Program-made: the position numbers and the translations under genes
Source: Tautonia sp040717455
GTDB taxonomy: Bacteria; Planctomycetota; Planctomycetia; Isosphaerales; Isosphaeraceae
Length of the DNA stretch: 64,000 nt
Direction of reading: 5' to 3'
NCBI RefSeq assembly: GCF_040717455.1
Contig: NZ_JBFEFH010000017.1
Coordinates: 62,001 to 126,000, forward strand
The notes under the pieces: model-generated
Database searches by the model: none
Seen by the model: the letters and a program-made list of their open reading frames with translations, nothing else
What the model was told of the DNA's origin: nothing
Shown: positions 59,341-64,000 of the stretch, in pieces
How positions within the stretch are numbered: the stretch's first letter is position 1
Layout of the letters: each line of letters begins with the position of its first letter

Positions 59341-61059
59341 ATGAATGAGAGTTACACACGCCCCAACCGTCGCCGCTTCCTGATCGGCAGCTCGTCCGGC
59401 CTGGCCGCCCTGGTGGCCGCCCGGCACGGTCTCGCCCTGACTCAGGCCCCTCCGATTCAAGGGCAGGCGATTGAGGCCGACCTGGTGATCGTCGGCGGCG
59501 GGCTCGGCGGCTGCGCGGCGGCGCTGGCAGCCCTGAGGGCGGGCAAGTCGGTCGTGATGACCGAGGAAACCGATTGGATCGGCGGCCAGCTCACCAGCCA
59601 GGCCGTGCCGCCGGATGAACATCCCTGGATCGAACGCTTCGGCCGGAACGAGTCGTATGCCGACCTCCGCAAGCGGACCCGATCCTATTTCCATCGCAAC
59701 TACCCGCTGACCGCCGCGGCCCGCGATGCCCGGCACCTCAACCCCGGCAACGGCCGCGTCTCGGCCCTCTGCGCCGAGCCCCGGGCCTACCTCGCCGCCC
59801 TGACCGACATGCTCGCCCCGTTCGCCTCGGCCGGTCGGCTCTCGGTCTTACTCGAACACGCGCCGATCGCCGCGGAAACCAATGGGGACCGCGTCCGATC
59901 CGTGACCGTCCGCGACACCAGGACCGGCGACGACCGGGTCCTTGTCGCCCCCTACATCCTCGATGCGACCGAACTGGGCGACCTGCTCGAACTCGCCGAC
60001 GTCGAGCACGTCGTCGGCTTCGAGGCCGCTGCGCAGACGGGCGACCGCTCGGCCCCGGAGCAGCCCGAACCGGGAAATCAACAAGCCTTCACGGTCTGCT
60101 TCCTCATGGAATACCGCCCCGAGGAAGACCACACGATCGACGAGCCGGCCGATTACGCCTTCTGGCGCGACTTCGTCCCCGAACTCACCCCGCCCTGGTC
60201 GGGCCCCTTGCTGGATCTCTCGTACAGCAGCCCGCAGACGCTGGAACCCCGGTCGGTCCCGTTCGACCCCACGAGTAACGCCTTCGGCTGGTGGACCTAC
60301 CGGCGCGTGATCGACCCGGGCAACTTCCAGCCCGGCCCATTCGACGGCTCGACCGGCGTGACCTGCGTCAACTGGCCACAGAACGATTATCTGCTCGGCC
60401 CGCTCGTCGGCGTCCCGGCCGACGAGGCCCGGCGGCACATCGACCGGGCGAAGGACCTGAACCGCTCCCTGCTCTACTGGCTCCAGACCGCTTGCCCGCG
60501 CCCGGACGGCGGGACCGGCTGGCCGGGGCTCCGGCTCCGTCCCGACCTGATGGGCACGGCCGACGGCATGGCCAAGGCCCCTTATATCCGTGAATCCCGC
60601 AGGATTGCCGCCGAGTTCACCATCCTCGAACGTCACGTCGGCACCGAGGCCCGACGCGCCGCCGAGGGGGACGACGTGGCCGAGGCCACCTTCCCCGACA
60701 GCGTCGGCGTCGGCAGCTATCGGATCGACCTCCATCCGAGCACCGGGGGAGATAACTATATTGATGTCAGCTCCCTCCCCTTCGAGATCCCGCTCGGGGC
60801 GTTGATCCCCGTCCGGGTCGAGAACCTGCTCCCGGCCTGCAAGAACCTCGGCACGACCCACGTGACCAACGGTTGCTATCGCCTGCATCCGGTCGAGTGG
60901 GCGATTGGTGAGGCGGCCGGGGCGCTTGCCGCCTTCTGCCTCGATCGAAACCTCTCGCCCCGGGCCGTCCGCAACACTCCCGCTCACCTTCGAGCCTTCC
61001 AATCGTTCCTGACCGCCCAGGGGGTCGACCTCCACTGGCCCCGCGCCCGGCCCCGCTGA
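59341..61059 (+). CDS. Tat-exported FAD-dependent oxidoreductase
   Basis: A 572-residue protein with a twin-arginine signal (NRRRFLIGSSSGLAALVAARHG). The FAD-binding Rossmann motif is EADLVIVGGGLGGCAAALAALRAG, followed by GGQLTSQA. The substrate domain is large and the FAD C-terminal motif NGCYRLHPVEWAIGEAAGALAA closes it. It belongs to the FAD_oxidored family common in planctomycetes, often beside sulfatases and glycan genes. Substrate unknown. Confidence 0.88.
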   Translation: MNESYTRPNRRRFLIGSSSGLAALVAARHGLALTQAPPIQGQAIEADLVIVGGGLGGCAAALAALRAGKSVVMTEETDWIGGQLTSQAVPPDEHPWIERFGRNESYADLRKRTRSYFHRNYPLTAAARDARHLNPGNGRVSALCAEPRAYLAALTDMLAPFASAGRLSVLLEHAPIAAETNGDRVRSVTVRDTRTGDDRVLVAPYILDATELGDLLELADVEHVVGFEAAAQTGDRSAPEQPEPGNQQAFTVCFLMEYRPEEDHTIDEPADYAFWRDFVPELTPPWSGPLLDLSYSSPQTLEPRSVPFDPTSNAFGWWTYRRVIDPGNFQPGPFDGSTGVTCVNWPQNDYLLGPLVGVPADEARRHIDRAKDLNRSLLYWLQTACPRPDGGTGWPGLRLRPDLMGTADGMAKAPYIRESRRIAAEFTILERHVGTEARRAAEGDDVAEATFPDSVGVGSYRIDLHPSTGGDNYIDVSSLPFEIPLGALIPVRVENLLPACKNLGTTHVTNGCYRLHPVEWAIGEAAGALAAFCLDRNLSPRAVRNTPAHLRAFQSFLTAQGVDLHWPRARPR

Positions 61060-61118
61060 GGCCGTGGCCGAGTTCGCCACCGTCGAGTGTTTTCAGGACT
61101 TCATGACCTTGTCTTTCC

Positions 61119-62162
61119 ATGGGTGTTCCGTCTGCCATGACCACAGCCTTCCTCTCCCTCCTGCTCATGACCACCGCCCCCGCACACCCGGCGGAGGAGC
61201 CCGTGCGTCTGATCTTCGACACCGACCTCGGCAACGACGTCGATGACGCGATGGCGATGGGCCTGATCCACGCCTTGCAGTCGCGCGGCAAGTGCGAGCT
61301 GCTGGCCGTGACCCTGACGAAGGACCACGAACTCGCGGGGCCGCTTGCCGATGCGATCAACCACTTCTATGGACGGGGGTCGATCCCGATCGGCGTGGTC
61401 CGCGATGGAGTGACCCCCGAGCAGGGCAAGTTCCTCGGCCTGGCCGCCGAGCCGAATGATTCCGGCGACGGCCTGCGCTACCCCCGCTCGCTGGCCTCGG
61501 GCTCCGAGGCGCCCGAGGCGGTCGCCTTGCTGCGAAAGGTCCTGGCGGAGCAACCCGACGGATCGGTCGTGATCGCCCAGGTCGGCTTCTCGACGAACCT
61601 GGCCCGCTTGCTGGCCTCGGGGCCGGATGACGTCTCCCCGCTCTCCGGCCGGGACCTGGCGGCGAAGAAGGTCCGCCTGCTGGAGGTGATGGCCGGGGCC
61701 TTCGCCCCCATCGGCGACAACGCTCGCTTCGGCGAGTACAACGTGGTCCAGGACCTCGAATCCGCCCGGACGCTCGTTCGCGACTGGCCGACGCCCATCG
61801 TTTTCAGCGGCTTCGAGATCGGGATCGCCATTCCCTACCCCGCCGCGAGCATCGAGAACGACTTCGGCTACGTCGCCCACCACCCGATCCCCGAAGCCTA
61901 TCAGGTCTACGAGCCGACCCCCCACGAGCGGCCGACCTGGGACCTGACCAGCGTGCTCCACGCCGTCGAGCCCGACCGCGGCTACTTCGACCTCTCCCCC
62001 CCCGGCCGGGTCACCTTCGAGGACGACGGCCAGACCCGCTTCGAGCCCGACCCCGACGGCCTGCACCGCTACCTGATCGTCACGCCGGAGCAGGTGATTC
62101 GCATCCGAGAGGCCTTCGCCCAGCTCGTGAGCCAGCCGCCTGATGCCACGGATGACGATTGA
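61119..62162 (+). CDS. Exported nucleoside hydrolase-like protein
   Basis: A 347-residue protein. The calcium-binding motif DTDLGNDVDD (residues 34-43) is the nucleoside hydrolase signature; VVIAQVGFSTNLARLL matches the core. ATG 61119 was chosen, but ATG 61137 starts the signal peptide directly (MTTAFLSLLLMTTAPAHP). Planctomycete members are exported and may act on other ribosides or sugars rather than on nucleosides. Confidence 0.85.
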   Translation: MGVPSAMTTAFLSLLLMTTAPAHPAEEPVRLIFDTDLGNDVDDAMAMGLIHALQSRGKCELLAVTLTKDHELAGPLADAINHFYGRGSIPIGVVRDGVTPEQGKFLGLAAEPNDSGDGLRYPRSLASGSEAPEAVALLRKVLAEQPDGSVVIAQVGFSTNLARLLASGPDDVSPLSGRDLAAKKVRLLEVMAGAFAPIGDNARFGEYNVVQDLESARTLVRDWPTPIVFSGFEIGIAIPYPAASIENDFGYVAHHPIPEAYQVYEPTPHERPTWDLTSVLHAVEPDRGYFDLSPPGRVTFEDDGQTRFEPDPDGLHRYLIVTPEQVIRIREAFAQLVSQPPDATDDD

Positions 62163-62334
62163 TTCGAGCACGCCATGACATGGTGATGACCGCATCAGTC
62201 GGGTGGTGCGGGCGGGTTGTCGCCTGTGCCACCCCGATGGGTTCCGCATCCTGTGCCACGAAGATCGCCGCATTCCATCGGGGAGGGATCGAACGGATCG
62301 ATCGAAAAATGAGAATCCGTGGCCCCTTGATCCG

Positions 62335-64000
62335 TCACGCCTGGGACGCCAGGATCGGCGGCATGGGGCTGTCGAGCGAGTCGGCGATCGCGCGTAGCAG
62401 TTCCCCCTCCTCGACGGTGATCTGGCCGTCGGAGCCGACGGCCGAGGCACACGCCCGGAGCACGTCGCGCTTCAACGGGGCACTGGCTTCGAGCAGGACA
62501 TCGAGGGCCTTGCTGACCGCTTCGAGGCCCGATTCGGCAACAGGATCGACCCGGGCCGAGTCCCAGCCGAGGGCCTGGACGCCCGACTCGAACGCACGGC
62601 GGGCCTCGGCGCTGTCGTCGGGCTGGCCGACGCGGGCGATGGCGGTCAGCAGGGTGCCGGTCGGCCCTTCGATCTTCGCGGCCGACCGATACCTGACGCT
62701 CGGCGCCGCCTTCGCGCCGAACTGGGGGCCGAGGTGCCGCATCAGCAAACGAAGCAGGGCGAATTCGTAGAGGCTGATCCGTCGATCCGCCTCGATCAGG
62801 GCCCGCACGTCGCGCTGGAACCCTCGGTACTGCTCGGGCGAGAGCTGCCGGAGGGCCGGCAAGGCCAGCTCGACCAGGGGGAGCCGGGCCGTCAGCTCGA
62901 CGCCCTGGACCTCGGGCAAGACGGATCGCGTCTGCTCGGCGAGCTTCGCCCCGGCCGATTCGGCCAGGGCCTTCAACTGGCCGTCGACGTGCTCCGGATC
63001 GCGGTCGATCAGGAGGCCATACACGAGGACCCGGGCGCTGTAGGGGTCGTGCGTCAGTCGGGTGATCGGCTCGGGCAACGACTCCAGCAAGGCGGCGGCG
63101 TAGGCGAGGCGCTGGGGGTCGATGGTGCCGATCTTCGTGATCGCCTCGACGGGATCGAACTTCATCCGGCCGGCGTCGGCCTTGCGGGGTTGCTTGGACG
63201 GTTGGCGGTCGATCCGGGCGTGGCTGGGAGGGGCGAGCGAGACCTTGGAGAAGTCGCCGTCGAAGCTGGGGTCGATCCGCCGGATGCGGTCACCGAGCGG
63301 GGGGTGGGTGGCCATCAGGCTCAGCCAGGCGCCGCCGATCCCCTCGCCGAAGAACATGTGTGCGGCCTCGCCGGCCTCGGGGGTCTTCAGGTGCGAGCCC
63401 GCCGAGATGGCCCCGATCTTCTTCAAGGCCCCGGCGATCCCCTCCGGATTCCGGGTGAACTGCACCGCCGAGGCATCGGCCAGGTATTCCCGCTGCCTTG
63501 AGACGGCCGACTGGATCAACCGCCCGAAGAAGACGCCGACATAGCCGATGACGTAAAGCGCCAGGCCGATCAAGGGCAGGGGGTTGCCCCCCTTGTTGTC
63601 GCTCCGGGCCCTCAGGTTCGAGTACATGGTCGAGCGGAAGAGGATCCAGCCGGTGATCCCGATCAGGAGGATGCCGAACAGGACCCCCATCAGCCGGATA
63701 TTCAGGCGCATGTCCCCGTTGAGGATATGGCTGAACTCGTGTGCCATCACCCCTTGAAGTTCGTCGCGCGAGAGGGTCTGGATGCACCCCCGGGTCACGC
63801 CGATGACGGCGTCGTTCGGCGTGTAACCGGCGGCGAAGGCGTTGATCGCCGCTTCTTGATCCATCAGGTAGACCGGCGGCACGGGCGTGCCCGACGCGAT
63901 CGCCATCTCCTCGACGACGTTCAGGACGCGGCGCTCGTCGGGATCTCTCGTGTCGGGGTGGATCAACCGGCCCCCCAGCAACTCGGCGACCGTGTGGCCC
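62335..64000 (-). CDS. M48 peptidase with TerB-like tail, 5' truncated
   Basis: The frame is open to the window edge (GHTVAELLGGRLIHP), so the first helices are missing. The zinc motif is HEFSH in MAHEFSHILNGD, with the third ligand Glu in EYLADASAV. Two membrane helices lie between (LFGILLIGITGWILF and LIGLALYVIGYVGVFFGRL). A linker leads to a C-terminal helical domain (about the last 120 residues) resembling TerB: LKRDVLRACASAVGSDGQITVEEGELLRAIADSL. M48 proteases degrade damaged membrane proteins; the TerB-like tail is unusual. At least 555 residues are visible. Confidence 0.9.
   Translation of the reverse strand, partial: GHTVAELLGGRLIHPDTRDPDERRVLNVVEEMAIASGTPVPPVYLMDQEAAINAFAAGYTPNDAVIGVTRGCIQTLSRDELQGVMAHEFSHILNGDMRLNIRLMGVLFGILLIGITGWILFRSTMYSNLRARSDNKGGNPLPLIGLALYVIGYVGVFFGRLIQSAVSRQREYLADASAVQFTRNPEGIAGALKKIGAISAGSHLKTPEAGEAAHMFFGEGIGGAWLSLMATHPPLGDRIRRIDPSFDGDFSKVSLAPPSHARIDRQPSKQPRKADAGRMKFDPVEAITKIGTIDPQRLAYAAALLESLPEPITRLTHDPYSARVLVYGLLIDRDPEHVDGQLKALAESAGAKLAEQTRSVLPEVQGVELTARLPLVELALPALRQLSPEQYRGFQRDVRALIEADRRISLYEFALLRLLMRHLGPQFGAKAAPSVRYRSAAKIEGPTGTLLTAIARVGQPDDSAEARRAFESGVQALGWDSARVDPVAESGLEAVSKALDVLLEASAPLKRDVLRACASAVGSDGQITVEEGELLRAIADSLDSPMPPILASQA

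Overview
The window looks like chromosomal DNA from a planctomycete, most likely family Isosphaeraceae. The DNA is very GC-rich. It carries two DUF1559 pseudopilin-like proteins with the planctomycete H-X9-DG tail, a DUF1501 protein, a formylglycine-type sulfatase, two Gfo/Idh/MocA oxidoreductases with a neighbouring FG-GAP protein, a DUF1573 protein, and many lipid/Tat/Sec-exported proteins of unusual composition. The family assignment is inference from gene content; no rRNA is present.

Region 1 (1-8079) is the end of an integrative element inserted at the 3' end of a tRNA-Pro(CGG) gene. It holds a truncated ParB-like protein, a VirD4/TraG-like coupling ATPase, small membrane proteins, a membrane-anchored protein translationally coupled to a repeat protein with four R[HY]GD[DS]A motifs, a phage GP88-like protein, an excisionase-like HTH protein, an orphan Phd antitoxin whose ParE-type toxin is cut after about 18 codons, and a tyrosine integrase reading away from the tRNA. 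No relaxase is visible, and the left end is outside the window.

Region 2 (8080-24600) is core-like. It contains the tRNA with a near-perfect sigma70 promoter, several secreted alpha/beta hydrolases and a nitrilase-type enzyme, and a sulfur-handling locus: ArsR regulator, operator, and a divergent three-gene operon of a conserved uncharacterised His/Gly-rich protein, DsrE and a rhodanese-YgaP protein, with a YgaP-TM protein nearby. Thiol/redox proteins (DUF1223, redoxin), a DUF1559 protein and a Cys-rich exported protein follow.

Region 3 (24800-30000) has three consecutive exported proteins of odd composition, including a Gly/His repeat protein, then a stress-like trio: a small acidic protein, an SDR oxidoreductase and DUF3140.

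Region 4 (30000-43000) starts with Tex, which has a roughly 380-residue disordered insertion inside its YqgF domain and an RGG-rich tail. A MacB/LolD-like ABC pair follows, then a tightly packed minus-strand operon (ceramidase-like, FG-GAP, CsaA-like, acyltransferase, quinone oxidoreductase, cupin) and a Tat-exported copper-storage protein with a clear terminator.

Region 5 (43000-57700) holds a subtilisin-like protease with DUF4214 repeats, two Gfo/Idh/MocA proteins, NikR with a His-rich tail, a CNNM/CorC-type protein, a protein-kinase-fold protein that lacks the DFG aspartate, and a four-gene export cluster (DUF1573, DUF1559, Cys-rich secreted protein, C-terminally anchored protein) preceded by a promoter with a palindromic operator. 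Region 6 (57700-64000) has a sulfatase, tRNA-Leu(TAG), an FAD oxidoreductase, a nucleoside hydrolase and a truncated M48 peptidase with a TerB-like tail.
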